Program-made: the position numbers and the translations under genes | Notes under the pieces: model-generated | The model's input: only the letters and a program-made list of their open reading frames with translations | What the model was told of the DNA's origin: nothing | The model's database searches: none | Shown here: positions 38,228-47,225 of the stretch, piece after piece | How the letters are laid out: each line of letters begins with the position of its first letter | How positions within the stretch are numbered: position 1 is the stretch's first letter | From: Lachnospiraceae bacterium | GTDB taxonomy: Bacteria; Bacillota; Clostridia; Lachnospirales; Lachnospiraceae | Direction: 5' to 3' | Length of the DNA: 52,345 nucleotides | Assembly (NCBI GenBank): GCA_024693545.1 | Contig: JAILKT010000030.1 | Coordinates: forward strand, 1 to 52,345

Positions 38228-38256
38228 ATTATATACCCCAATTTATAAATTGTCAA
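38228..38256 (-). promoter_or_regulatory. Promoter of NlpC/P60 gene
   Basis: On - strand TTGACA, 17-nt spacer, TATAAT. Confidence 0.85.
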
Positions 38257-38314
38257 CAAATTCTTAAAGAAACACACTAAAATCGGTATTTAACAAAATT
38301 ATCTATTTATTTTT

Positions 38315-39337
38315 TCACCATTCAACATTATCATGCTCTTTGGTCTTGTCTCTCATAAACAGATCTGACACAGCCTTCAGAGCCGGCTTTTTGTCAAAAA
38401 GAATATAATTTACCTGCTCTATTATGGGCATTTCTACTTTATATTTCCGGGCAAGCTTTAATGCAGCTTTAGCGCAGTATACGCCTTCAACAACCTGCTT
38501 GACCTCTTTCATAGCCTCTTGCGCAGACATTCCTTTTCCGATAAGGAAACCTGCATTCCAGTTACGACTGTGATGTGATGTGGCCGTAACAAAAAGATCC
38601 CCGATCCCCGAAAGACCGCAAAGTGTTTCGAGTCTGCAACCCATCTTTACGCCTAGTCTGCTGATCTCAGCAATTCCTCTGGTCATCAGAGCCGCCTTTG
38701 TGTTATCACCGAATCCGAGACCGTCAGAAATTCCTGCCGCAAGGGCTATAACATTTTTTATCGAGCCGCCGAGACCAACGCCGATCATATCGTCACTCGT
38801 ATATACCCGGAACCTGTCTGTCATAAACGTATCCTGAATAAACAGAGCCGTTTCTTTTGTTTTGGAAGCAACAACAACAGTGGTAGGTATAAGCCTTGAT
38901 ACTTCTTCCGCGTGACTTGGTCCCGATAATACGCTGTTGTCACCCTGAGGGATCTCATCATCGATTACTTCACTCAGAGTTTTAAGAGTGTCCTCTTCTA
39001 TTCCCTTTGCAACATTTACTGTTTTCATTCCTGCTTTAATATACGGTGAAACCATGCGGGCAACCTTGCGAACAAACGGAGACGCAACCGCAAAAACAAC
39101 AAGAGACGGATCGTTTTTGGTAACGGCTTCTTCAAGATCGTTCGTAAGCCTTACGGAATCGGGAAGCAAAGCTCCGGGAAGATTTTTGATCTCTTTACGG
39201 TTTTTTGTGAGCTCCTGAATTTCAGTGGTTTCGCTGCTGGACCAAAGACATACATCTATTCCTTTGCCCGAAAGAAGTATGGTAAGAGCAATTCCCCACG
39301 TACCTGCACCAAGAACAGTAACAGTCATATTTTTCAC
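38315..39337 (-). CDS. gpsA: NAD(P)-dependent glycerol-3-phosphate dehydrogenase
   Basis: VLGAGTWGIALTILL; GPSHAEEV; GLGGSIKNVIALAAGISDGLGFGDNTKAALMTRG. Confidence 0.96.
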   Translation of the reverse strand: MKNMTVTVLGAGTWGIALTILLSGKGIDVCLWSSSETTEIQELTKNRKEIKNLPGALLPDSVRLTNDLEEAVTKNDPSLVVFAVASPFVRKVARMVSPYIKAGMKTVNVAKGIEEDTLKTLSEVIDDEIPQGDNSVLSGPSHAEEVSRLIPTTVVVASKTKETALFIQDTFMTDRFRVYTSDDMIGVGLGGSIKNVIALAAGISDGLGFGDNTKAALMTRGIAEISRLGVKMGCRLETLCGLSGIGDLFVTATSHHSRNWNAGFLIGKGMSAQEAMKEVKQVVEGVYCAKAALKLARKYKVEMPIIEQVNYILFDKKPALKAVSDLFMRDKTKEHDNVEW

Positions 39338-39372
39338 CTCATTAAAATTATTATGGATAGTCTGTATATACT

Positions 39373-40035
39373 TTATTTTGTATTGTTTTCTTTATGAGCG
39401 TTGCTATCGATCTTAACCCTCTGCCCTATCTTGTTTTCTTCTCCTCTGATAAGACGTTTGATGTTTTTTCTGTGCATTATAAATGCGGATATCGTATAAA
39501 GGCATGAGACGATAATAAGCCATGGATAATAGGCGTCATCGCACATTCTGAAAACAACCCAAAACGGTATTACCAGAGAAATAACCAGTGAACCGATTGA
39601 AACATATTTTGTAAAAAGAACAACAATTGCAAAAAGTACGATTCCGAAAGGAATGATAAGCGGGTCGAAACCGGAGCATACGCCGGCTGTTACTGCGATT
39701 CCCTTACCACCTTTGAATTTAAGCCAGATAGGGAAATTATGTCCGATGACGCATGCAAAGCCATAGATGAGTATTGCAAGATGCATATACGGCTCTTCAG
39801 CAAAAAAGACAAATCTAAACAGTAAGATTGGAATGAGAGCTTTGAGATAATCGCCGATAAATGTAAGTATACCTCCCAGTCTTCCGACTGTTCTGAAAGC
39901 ATTAGTCGTTCCCGAACTACCGCTTCCGTACTCTCTTATGTCGATATGTCTGATCTTTCCAACAATATAACCGAAAGAAATTGACCCGAGAAGATATCCT
40001 GAAACTATCAGGCAGATAACGAGCCATATATTCAT
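39373..40035 (-). CDS. plsY: Acyl-phosphate glycerol-3-phosphate acyltransferase PlsY
   Basis: GYLLGSISFGYIVGK, GSGSSGTTNAFRTVGR, GHNFPIWLKFKGGKGIAV. Confidence 0.95.
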   Translation of the reverse strand: MNIWLVICLIVSGYLLGSISFGYIVGKIRHIDIREYGSGSSGTTNAFRTVGRLGGILTFIGDYLKALIPILLFRFVFFAEEPYMHLAILIYGFACVIGHNFPIWLKFKGGKGIAVTAGVCSGFDPLIIPFGIVLFAIVVLFTKYVSIGSLVISLVIPFWVVFRMCDDAYYPWLIIVSCLYTISAFIMHRKNIKRLIRGEENKIGQRVKIDSNAHKENNTK

Positions 40036-40097
40036 TTTATTCGCCTCCGGAATAATTTAATAATTCTGTAAATATATACGTTCCTGTATAAATAATG

Positions 40098-41429
40098 TCA
40101 CGTCTGTTCTTTTTCACTTCTTTCGCGTATCAGAAGTCTTATTGATGTACCGTTGAAACCGAAAGCCTCTCTTATCTTGTTTTCGATATAACGCTGATAT
40201 GAAAAGTGGAAAAGTTCTTTATCGTTTACGAAACAAACAAATGTAGGCGGCTTGACCGATACCTGTGTAACATAAAAGATCTTAAGCCTCTTGCCTTTGT
40301 CCGAGGGCGGCTGCTGAAGCACAGTCGCTTCCGTTATTATTTCATTTAAGACACCTGTCTTGATCCTTAAGTTCTGGCTTTGGATCACTTCTTCGATGGA
40401 ATCGAATATTTTACCGATCCTTTGACCTGTCAGGGCCGAAATAAATATGACTTCTGCATAAGGAATAAACGAGAGTGTTTTAAATATCTCGTCCCGATAT
40501 TTATATATTGTCTTGTCATTTTTTTCAATGGCATCCCATTTATTTACAACAATAATGATCCCGCGTCCACGCTCATGAGCAATGCCGACGATTTTGGCAT
40601 CCTGTTCGGTGACTCCTTCGACTGCATCTATCATAAGAATGACGATATCGGATTTTTCAACGGCTGAAACGGTTCTTATTACCATGAATCGTTCAAGCTC
40701 TTCCTTTATCTTGTTTTTCCTTCGAAGACCGGCGGTATCGACAAATATATAATCTTTACCCTGATAGTTTACATATGTATCGATCGCATCTCTTGTAGTT
40801 CCCGCAATATCCGAAACAATACATCTGTTTTCACCGAGAAGTTTGTTAATAAGTGAAGATTTACCTACATTAGGCTTACCGACTATAGCTATCCTCGGTC
40901 TCTCTTCCACCTCATTTTCGAGATTGTCTTTTGGGAAAAGCTCTATAACTGCATCAAGCAGCTCACCGAAACCGGTTTTTCCGGTCGATGAGATCGGATA
41001 AGGTTCTCCGAGACCAAGGTTATAGAACTCATAGACATCAGCTTCCATTTTTTGGAAGTTATCGACTTTGTTTACACAAAGTACGATAGGTTTTCCGCTT
41101 CTTCTGAGCATATCGGCAACCATACCGTCACGATCGACAAGACCGTCTCTGATATCAACCATAAAAATGATAATATCGGCGGTATCAATTGCTATCTGCG
41201 CCTGTTCGCGCATAGATCTGAGGATGATATCTCCGCTTTCGGGCTCGATTCCGCCCGTATCGACTATTGTAAAACTATTTCCAAGCCATTCGGCATCGCC
41301 GTAAATCCTGTCTCGGGTTACGCCGGGATAATCCTTGACTATCGAAATCTGTTCTCCGCATAATGCATTAAAAAAACTTGACTTACCTACATTAGGCCTG
41401 CCGACTATCGCCACTATCGGCTTGCTCAT
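40098..41429 (-). CDS. der: Ribosome-associated GTPase Der (EngA)
   Basis: Two G domains (VGRPNVGKSSFFNAL; VGKPNVGKSSLINKL), C-terminal KH-like. Start 41429 with RBS GAGAGAGG. Confidence 0.97.
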   Translation of the reverse strand: MSKPIVAIVGRPNVGKSSFFNALCGEQISIVKDYPGVTRDRIYGDAEWLGNSFTIVDTGGIEPESGDIILRSMREQAQIAIDTADIIIFMVDIRDGLVDRDGMVADMLRRSGKPIVLCVNKVDNFQKMEADVYEFYNLGLGEPYPISSTGKTGFGELLDAVIELFPKDNLENEVEERPRIAIVGKPNVGKSSLINKLLGENRCIVSDIAGTTRDAIDTYVNYQGKDYIFVDTAGLRRKNKIKEELERFMVIRTVSAVEKSDIVILMIDAVEGVTEQDAKIVGIAHERGRGIIIVVNKWDAIEKNDKTIYKYRDEIFKTLSFIPYAEVIFISALTGQRIGKIFDSIEEVIQSQNLRIKTGVLNEIITEATVLQQPPSDKGKRLKIFYVTQVSVKPPTFVCFVNDKELFHFSYQRYIENKIREAFGFNGTSIRLLIRERSEKEQT

Positions 41430-42789
41430 AAGGCACCTCTCTCTCATGAACCGGCACATAATCAGTGCACAGTACGTTTATTAACGAAATACCGTTTGAT
41501 TTTACTATACGTATATTTTTTTGTAAAGCGCTTTCAATGTCACATACCCTCAGATCATCAAGAAATACATCTTCTCCGGCTCTGAGCATACATGTCGGAA
41601 GGACCAGATAATCACCGCAGTCTCTGCCCTTTAACTGGGCAATTATGTCCCCGGCGGTAACAAGACCCGCAACAGTGATCTTTTCACCGAAGAAATCATT
41701 TCTGATCCCCACAACCTCAACTTTACAAAAAGGGTATTCTTCGGTAATCCTGTCCATCAGACTTCGTAATATCTTTTCTATCGCTTTTCCGGTTACAAAT
41801 GTAAATTTACCCCTGATCAGCCGGTCTTTCGATGACGGATCTTTTTTAAATTCATCAAAAGCCTCTTCAAATTCATCTATGAGTGAACGGGTCATTCCAA
41901 CACCGTTTTCAATCTGGGGAAAGCCTTCATATTCTTCGGCAGGAGGTATCGGGGTACCGGAATTAAGATAAAACTCATCTGACGCATATATGAGACTTGT
42001 ACCGTATTTTTCTTTGTAATACTTCCTGTATGGCTCGATCTGTTTGATCACATCTTTGCATTCTTCATTTGTAAATGCTTCGATGGGAGCCAGTCCTTCC
42101 CTGTATTTTGTGATACCGATAGGCACTATGGACAGGCTTTTCATTCCGGGCATATAGTCTTCAAGATGTTTAAGCGTATAATCAAGCTCTTTCCCGTCGT
42201 TGTAACCCTTACATAAAACTATCTGTCCGTTTATTTCTATCCCCGCGTCCACAAAGGTTCTTATATGTCTCAGAGCTTCACCCGAACGCTTATTTTTAAG
42301 CATTTTAACACGTAACTCTTTATTCAGCGTGTGAATTGAAATATTTATGGGCGACATCTTATAAAAGCATATTCTTTCTACGTCTTTATCTGACATATTT
42401 GTCAGGGTAACGTAGTTTCCCTGAAGAAATGAAAGTCGTGCATCATCATCTTTGAAATAAAGTGTTTTACGCATCCCCGGAGGCAGCTGATCAATAAAGC
42501 AGAATATACATTTATTACAGCAGTGATGGTATTCCGACATAAGACCGCCTTCAAAAACAAGGCCGAGTTCCTGACCGTAATCCTTTTCTATATCGTAATC
42601 CCATTCTTCGCCGTTTTTGTCTATAACGGTTATAACTATATCTTCATCCTGAGCGAGATATCTGTAATCAAACACATCTTCAACTATTTTGTCATTGATC
42701 ATCAGCAGCCTCGAACCGGGTTCTATCCCAAGTTCTTCAGCAATCGATCCGGGTTCGACCGATACAATTAAATGGCCTTTGTTTTCCAT
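41392..42789 (-). CDS. DUF512 / PDZ radical SAM protein
   Basis: N-terminal PDZ-like region; CCNKCIFCFIDQLPPGMRKTLYFKDDDARLSFLQGNYVTLTN. Confidence 0.9.
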   Translation of the reverse strand: MENKGHLIVSVEPGSIAEELGIEPGSRLLMINDKIVEDVFDYRYLAQDEDIVITVIDKNGEEWDYDIEKDYGQELGLVFEGGLMSEYHHCCNKCIFCFIDQLPPGMRKTLYFKDDDARLSFLQGNYVTLTNMSDKDVERICFYKMSPINISIHTLNKELRVKMLKNKRSGEALRHIRTFVDAGIEINGQIVLCKGYNDGKELDYTLKHLEDYMPGMKSLSIVPIGITKYREGLAPIEAFTNEECKDVIKQIEPYRKYYKEKYGTSLIYASDEFYLNSGTPIPPAEEYEGFPQIENGVGMTRSLIDEFEEAFDEFKKDPSSKDRLIRGKFTFVTGKAIEKILRSLMDRITEEYPFCKVEVVGIRNDFFGEKITVAGLVTAGDIIAQLKGRDCGDYLVLPTCMLRAGEDVFLDDLRVCDIESALQKNIRIVKSNGISLINVLCTDYVPVHEREVPYEQADSGDSRQA

Positions 42790-42810
42790 TTATTCCTCTT
42801 TCCTTTTATA

Positions 42811-42862
42811 GTCTGTTTAAGACCTATGATGTTACAGTCAGTTTAAAACCATAGATGTTACA
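42811..42862. repeat. Two 26-bp imperfect tandem repeats upstream of DUF512 gene
   Basis: GTCTGTTTAAGACCTATGATGTTACA / GTCAGTTTAAAACCATAGATGTTACA, 21/26 identical, directly adjacent. Confidence 0.85.
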
Positions 42863-42880
42863 GTTATGCCTAAGCACAGG

Positions 42881-43261
42881 CTATATATAATCAAAAGCAT
42901 TTTTTATTATCTTGATATCATCACCAAGTATCGATACCACATCGAACCTGACAGGAGTTGTTTCGGGATATGCGTTTTTTGTCATATAAAAAAGTGCGCT
43001 ACTGCAAATTCTTTTGATCTTTCGGGCATCAACAGCTTCAAGTGGATCGCCTTCGGAATCATCGCTTCTGTATTTTACCTCGATAAAACAAAGATATTCT
43101 TCGTTTTTGGCAATGATATCTATTTCTCCGCCCTTGCAATAAAAGTTTTTTTCTATGATCATATAGCCGAGTTCCTGTAATTTTATTGCCGCTATTTCTT
43201 CGTAGCTTGCGCCTATTTCCCTTTTATTCAAATAATTACTCCGTTTCTTTAATAAGGTCAT
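42881..43261 (-). CDS. yraN: YraN/UPF0102 family endonuclease-like protein
   Basis: GASYEEIAAIKLQELGYMIIEKNFYCKGGEIDIIAKNEEYLCFIEVKYRS. Confidence 0.93.
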   Translation of the reverse strand: MTLLKKRSNYLNKREIGASYEEIAAIKLQELGYMIIEKNFYCKGGEIDIIAKNEEYLCFIEVKYRSDDSEGDPLEAVDARKIKRICSSALFYMTKNAYPETTPVRFDVVSILGDDIKIIKNAFDYI

Positions 43262-43536
43262 CCCTTCAGTTTTTCTCTGACAGAATCCACTTTATCGACA
43301 TACATGAGCACTTCGATCACGGCCTCGTATAACTCAGGCGGAATATATTCGTCAAAATCAAGCTTTGAAAGTGTATTTGCCAGTCTGGCATCAAAGTGTA
43401 TCGGAACATTATGTTCACGTGCCTGTTCGATAATCTTTTCGGCTACGTGACCTTTTCCTGTGGCAAGAATTTTCGGTGCCTCATCGCCTTTTTCAAATCC
43501 GAGGGCGACGGCAGTTTTTTGTTTCTTTTCGATCAT
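43258..43536 (-). CDS. Stand-alone FlhB C-terminal-like protein (EscU/YscU/FlhB family)
   Basis: KTAVALGFEKGDEAPKILATGKGHVAEKIIEQAREHNVPIHFDARLANTLSKLDFDEYIPPELYEAVIEVLMYV. Confidence 0.85.
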   Translation of the reverse strand: MIEKKQKTAVALGFEKGDEAPKILATGKGHVAEKIIEQAREHNVPIHFDARLANTLSKLDFDEYIPPELYEAVIEVLMYVDKVDSVREKLKG

Positions 43537-43587
43537 ATATACCTCCGCTTTTTTTGCTCGAGGTTTGCGCAGTAATATGATTATGCT

Positions 43588-44346
43588 TTATATCAGATTA
43601 CTGACAAAAGAAAGCCTGTGAATCGGGGTAAGTCCCATCTTTTTTATGGCATCGATATGTTGCTTTGTTCCGTAGCCTTTGTTTTGAGCAAAGCCATATT
43701 CCGGATACTGTTTATCATATTCGTCCATCAGTCTGTCTCTTGTTACCTTGGCCATAATACTTGCTGCCGCAATCGAAACACTTTGAGCATCTCCGTGCGT
43801 TATGGAGATCTGTCTTATGTCTGTATCGGGTATCCTAACGTAATCGTTAAGTAATATATCAGGTTTTTTACCCAGTCCTTCAATTGCTTTTTTCATTGCT
43901 TCGTAAGTAGCGTTGAGTATGTTTATCTCGTCGATCCTTTTATTATCCGAAAATCCAACACTTGAAGCAATTGACAATTCTTTTATTTTATAATAAAGTT
44001 CTTCTCTTCTTTTGGCGGAAAGCTTTTTTGAATCATTTAAATATAATATTTCAACATCTTTTCGAAGTATAACGGCTCCTGCACAAACAGGACCTGCGAG
44101 GGGTCCTCGCCCTGCTTCGTCAATTCCGCATATCAACTCACATTCTCCGTATTTTTTTTCGAAGAATTTCATTGTTTCGAGTCTTGCCCGTTCTTTTTTT
44201 AGCTTTTCGATCCTTGTAACAGCGGATGCTATGATCTTTTTTACCGAATCCCTGTTGTCTTCGGAATATTCTTTTATCAATGCATCAAGTTCGTTTTCTT
44301 CGCAGTTTGTAAAAATCTCTTTAATATATGATATCTTCTTTTCCAA
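43588..44346 (-). CDS. rnhB: Ribonuclease HII
   Basis: CGIDEAGRGPLAGPVCAGAVIL; SIAAASIMAKVTRDRLM. Confidence 0.97.
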   Translation of the reverse strand: MEKKISYIKEIFTNCEENELDALIKEYSEDNRDSVKKIIASAVTRIEKLKKERARLETMKFFEKKYGECELICGIDEAGRGPLAGPVCAGAVILRKDVEILYLNDSKKLSAKRREELYYKIKELSIASSVGFSDNKRIDEINILNATYEAMKKAIEGLGKKPDILLNDYVRIPDTDIRQISITHGDAQSVSIAAASIMAKVTRDRLMDEYDKQYPEYGFAQNKGYGTKQHIDAIKKMGLTPIHRLSFVSNLI

Positions 44347-44364
44347 AACAAGCTCCGATCTTTA

Positions 44365-45207
44365 TCATTCAAGTGTAATTTTTCCGAGACGTGAAGCTCT
44401 GAAATCATCAATTATAAGCTTGGATGCCTTTATAATATCCGGCTCTCCGCCTGCCATAAGAGCACCTCTGGCTATCGCGATCGATTTGATGATCTCGTTT
44501 ATATCTTCGGGAACAGGTAAGTCATCTTTAAAATATCTGTTTTTTATCGCACCCGGATATCTCTCTTTCAAGATACCGAGAAGATAATAGCAAAGCTCTT
44601 CGGGATAAAGTATATCATCATTTATAGAGCCTATAAAGGCAATGTTCATCCCAATTTTTTGATCTTCAAACTTCGGCCATAAGATTCCGGGGGTATCCAG
44701 AAGTTCAACCTGTCTGTTTAGCCTTATCCACTGTCTTCCTTTGGTAACACCGGGCTTGTTTCCTGTTTTGGCACATGCTTTACCCGCTATTGAATTAATA
44801 AAGGTCGATTTGCCGCTGTTGGGAATTCCGGCAACCATAGCTCTTATAGGGCGACCTATGATCCCTCGCGATCTGTCACGTTTTATCTTTTCCTCGCAAG
44901 CCTTTGTTATAATATCAAGGCTGCCTTTTATGCCTGCAGCGGTTCTGGAATCACAGGTATTGACAAAAAAGCCTTTTTCTTCGTAATACTTCTTGAAATA
45001 AGATGTTCTTACGGGATCTGCCAGATCGCATTTATTAAGGATCAAAACTCTGTATTTATTTTTTCCCAGAACATCAATATCCGGATTTTTGCTTGAAAGA
45101 GGTATCCTTGCATCGAGGATCTCAACTATAGCATCGATCACTTTGAGATCTTCTTCCATCTGCCTTTTGGCTTTACTCATATGTCCGGGGTACCATTGAT
45201 AAACCAT
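44365..45207 (-). CDS. rbgA: Ribosome biogenesis GTPase RbgA (YlqF)
   Basis: Circularly permuted GTPase: WYPGHMSKAKRQMEEDL, LNKCDLAD, GIPNSGKSTFIN, LLDTPGILWP. Confidence 0.96.
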   Translation of the reverse strand: MVYQWYPGHMSKAKRQMEEDLKVIDAIVEILDARIPLSSKNPDIDVLGKNKYRVLILNKCDLADPVRTSYFKKYYEEKGFFVNTCDSRTAAGIKGSLDIITKACEEKIKRDRSRGIIGRPIRAMVAGIPNSGKSTFINSIAGKACAKTGNKPGVTKGRQWIRLNRQVELLDTPGILWPKFEDQKIGMNIAFIGSINDDILYPEELCYYLLGILKERYPGAIKNRYFKDDLPVPEDINEIIKSIAIARGALMAGGEPDIIKASKLIIDDFRASRLGKITLE

Positions 45208-45216
45208 TATGTTCTC

Positions 45217-45828
45217 CTATTCTTCATCGTTTTCATTTGTCTTCAGATTAAGCTTACTGATAATAGAGAATGGCGAAATACTGATGAATGCTTCGCCTAT
45301 GATCTCATCCTTCGTAACATTGCCAAAATTAAAATATCTGCTGTCTTCACAATCGTTTCTGTTATCTCCGAGTACAAAATATTCATCCTCATCAAGCAAA
45401 ACATCTTCTTCAAACAGACCCGCAGTTATCATAGGTTCAACATTTATAGGTTCATCGATCATAATTCCGTTAACATAGAGATTTCCGTCGGTCACCCGGA
45501 TCTTTTCACCCGGAAGTCCGTAAACACGCCTGCAAGCGTAATAACTGTGCTCTTTTCCCGACTTATTAAATACTATAACATCAAATCTTTCGGGTTCCGA
45601 TAAAAGATATGCCATTCTGTTAACAATGATTATATCATCATCTGAAAGTGTCGGTTCCATCCCGCTTCCGACCATATTTGTTTTTTCGAGTGCCACAACC
45701 GTAAAAAGCCATCCTAAAAATATGGCTATAGAAGACGCAACGATCCATAGAATGATCCTTACGATAAGCTTATTTCGTTTGCTTTTCTTTTCCTGCCGGT
45801 CAAAATCAAATTCAAATTCGGTATCCAT
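45217..45828 (-). CDS. Signal peptidase I-like protein lacking canonical catalytic Ser/Lys
   Basis: SPase I fold boxes: NMVGSGMEPTL, RFDVIVF, ACRRVYGLPGEKI, YFVLGDNRNDCEDSR; canonical rplS-lepB-rbgA position. Confidence 0.85.
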   Translation of the reverse strand: MDTEFEFDFDRQEKKSKRNKLIVRIILWIVASSIAIFLGWLFTVVALEKTNMVGSGMEPTLSDDDIIIVNRMAYLLSEPERFDVIVFNKSGKEHSYYACRRVYGLPGEKIRVTDGNLYVNGIMIDEPINVEPMITAGLFEEDVLLDEDEYFVLGDNRNDCEDSRYFNFGNVTKDEIIGEAFISISPFSIISKLNLKTNENDEE

Positions 45829-45884
45829 TTTACGTTCCCTTCTAGGAATCTATATCGTATTATATTTTATATCCTCGGACAAAA

Positions 45885-45913
45885 AATAACAACCACGATA
45901 CGTGATTGTTATT
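45885..45913 (-). terminator. Second terminator downstream of rplS
   Basis: On - strand AATAACAATCACG-TAT-CGTGGTTGTTATT followed by TTTTG. Confidence 0.78.
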
Positions 45914-45951
45914 CAAGTCTCGCCCGCCGGGAAAAACTGAGACATAAAACA

Positions 45952-45980
45952 AAAAGGAACGGCATAAAGCCGTCCCTTTT
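45952..45980 (-). terminator. Terminator of rplS
   Basis: On - strand AAAAGGGACGGC-TTTAT-GCCGTTCCTTTTTGTTTT. Confidence 0.85.
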
Positions 45981-45997
45981 CAAAACCGCTCATTTGA

Positions 45998-46345
45998 TCA
46001 GCGAATAACTTCCTTAACCTTAGCAGCCTTACCTGTTCTCTGACGAAGGTAGAATAACTTGGCACGTCTAACCTTACCGAGTCTGACAACTTCAATCTTT
46101 GCAACAATGGGTGAATGAAGAGGCCATGTCTTCTCAACGCCAACGCCGTTTGAAATTTTTCTGACTGTGAAAGTTTCTCTTGCTCCACCGTTCTGTCTCT
46201 TGGTAACAACGCCTTCGAAAACCTGCTGTCTCTCACGGTTACCTTCTTTAACAAGTGAAGAAACCCTAACAGTATCACCAACATTAAATTCGGTGATGTC
46301 GCTCTTTAACTGAGCTGCTTCAATGTTTTTGATAATATCGTTCAT
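45998..46345 (-). CDS. rplS: 50S ribosomal protein L19
   Basis: [60 protein letters not shown]. Confidence 0.98.
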   Translation of the reverse strand: MNDIIKNIEAAQLKSDITEFNVGDTVRVSSLVKEGNRERQQVFEGVVTKRQNGGARETFTVRKISNGVGVEKTWPLHSPIVAKIEVVRLGKVRRAKLFYLRQRTGKAAKVKEVIR

Positions 46346-46425
46346 TTCGAACCTCCTGATTAAATGTCAGTGTTCATTCTACTTTCTTTTGGAACAGTAC
46401 AGCGGAACACCCTTTTTTACATGCC
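46346..46425 (-). ncRNA. Putative ribosomal protein L19 leader
   Basis: About 80-nt 5' UTR of rplS (GGGTGTTCCGCTGTACTGTTCC...) between a promoter and start. L19 leaders are known in Firmicutes; no covariance search done. Confidence 0.45.
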
Positions 46426-46430
46426 CATCT

Positions 46431-46459
46431 ATATTATCATGATAAATTCTCTATTGCAA
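46431..46459 (-). promoter_or_regulatory. rplS promoter
   Basis: On - strand TTGCAA, 17-nt spacer, TAATAT. Confidence 0.6.
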
Positions 46460-46499
46460 GAACTTTTTTCGCCGGAATATATTAAAGTGTTTTCGGTGA

Positions 46500-46522
46500 G
46501 AATTTGCTTTTGAAGCAAATTC
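46500..46522. other. Perfect 10-bp hairpin downstream of the methyltransferase gene
   Basis: GAATTTGCTT-TTG-AAGCAAATTC; no clear T tail on the - strand. Confidence 0.5.
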
Positions 46523-46525
46523 GGT

Positions 46526-47191
46526 TTATTTTGATATCAGGACGTGATAATGAAATGATGAGTGTCCGTGTCCAAACTCTTCGTAAAAGTTTTCTACATG
46601 ATATATTGATTCGAGTTTGAATTCTTTTGTAAGTTCAAAAACACCTTCGTAATCAGCAAAATAATGAGGAACACCGTATTCGGGTCCTTCTCTCATGCAG
46701 ATCTTTGTGTTTGGATCGATGAGAGGCCAATCTGTATTTTTAAAGCCGTATGTAGCTTTTGAAGCAAGCGAAAAATAGCACTCGCCACCCTTTTTAAGGA
46801 CCCTGTGAATTTCAGCTATCGATCTTATTACACCCTGCGTATCTGTATGATTTATAACATTTCTGCAGAATATACAGTCGATGGAGCTGTCGGAATAAGG
46901 GAGAGAAAGCATATCTCCCACTTTACCCACAACTGAAAGCCCCTCTCTTTTCGCCCATTCACAGGTCGCTTTTACGGCTTCTTCTTCAATGTCAAAGCTG
47001 TTGACATCAAAACCTGCCTGAGCGAACTGGATACTGTGACGACCCATTCCGCAGCCAAGATCAAGAAAAACCTTATAATCTTTTTTTCTCCATCTGTCCA
47101 GAAAATAATAACTCTCTATAGCGGGTTCGATCCAAACATTTTTTTCGTTTTCGGGAACAACTTTCCAGTTCCATCCTTTGGATTCAACCAT
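46526..47191 (-). CDS. SAM-dependent class I methyltransferase
   Basis: FLDLGCGMGRHSIQFAQAGFDVNSFDI (motif I); RNVINHT; substrate unknown. Confidence 0.85.
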   Translation of the reverse strand: MVESKGWNWKVVPENEKNVWIEPAIESYYFLDRWRKKDYKVFLDLGCGMGRHSIQFAQAGFDVNSFDIEEEAVKATCEWAKREGLSVVGKVGDMLSLPYSDSSIDCIFCRNVINHTDTQGVIRSIAEIHRVLKKGGECYFSLASKATYGFKNTDWPLIDPNTKICMREGPEYGVPHYFADYEGVFELTKEFKLESIYHVENFYEEFGHGHSSFHYHVLISK

Positions 47192-47225
47192 AACAGACCT
47201 CCTGAACGTTTTAAATTAAATAATT

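Noticed and set aside
38181-38260. c-di-AMP (ydaO) riboswitch ahead of the NlpC/P60 gene
   Set aside because: The predicted leader from TSS to ATG is only about 40 nt, too short.
42811-42862. Possible mini-CRISPR
   Set aside because: The two repeats are directly adjacent with no spacer, and there are no cas genes; treated as a tandem repeat.
44012-44587. 191-aa + strand ORF opposite rnhB/rbgA
   Set aside because: Ser/Ile-rich antisense frame across two convincing genes.
45913-46284. 123-aa ORF in alternate frame of rplS
   Set aside because: Same-strand overlap with rplS and runs through its terminator.
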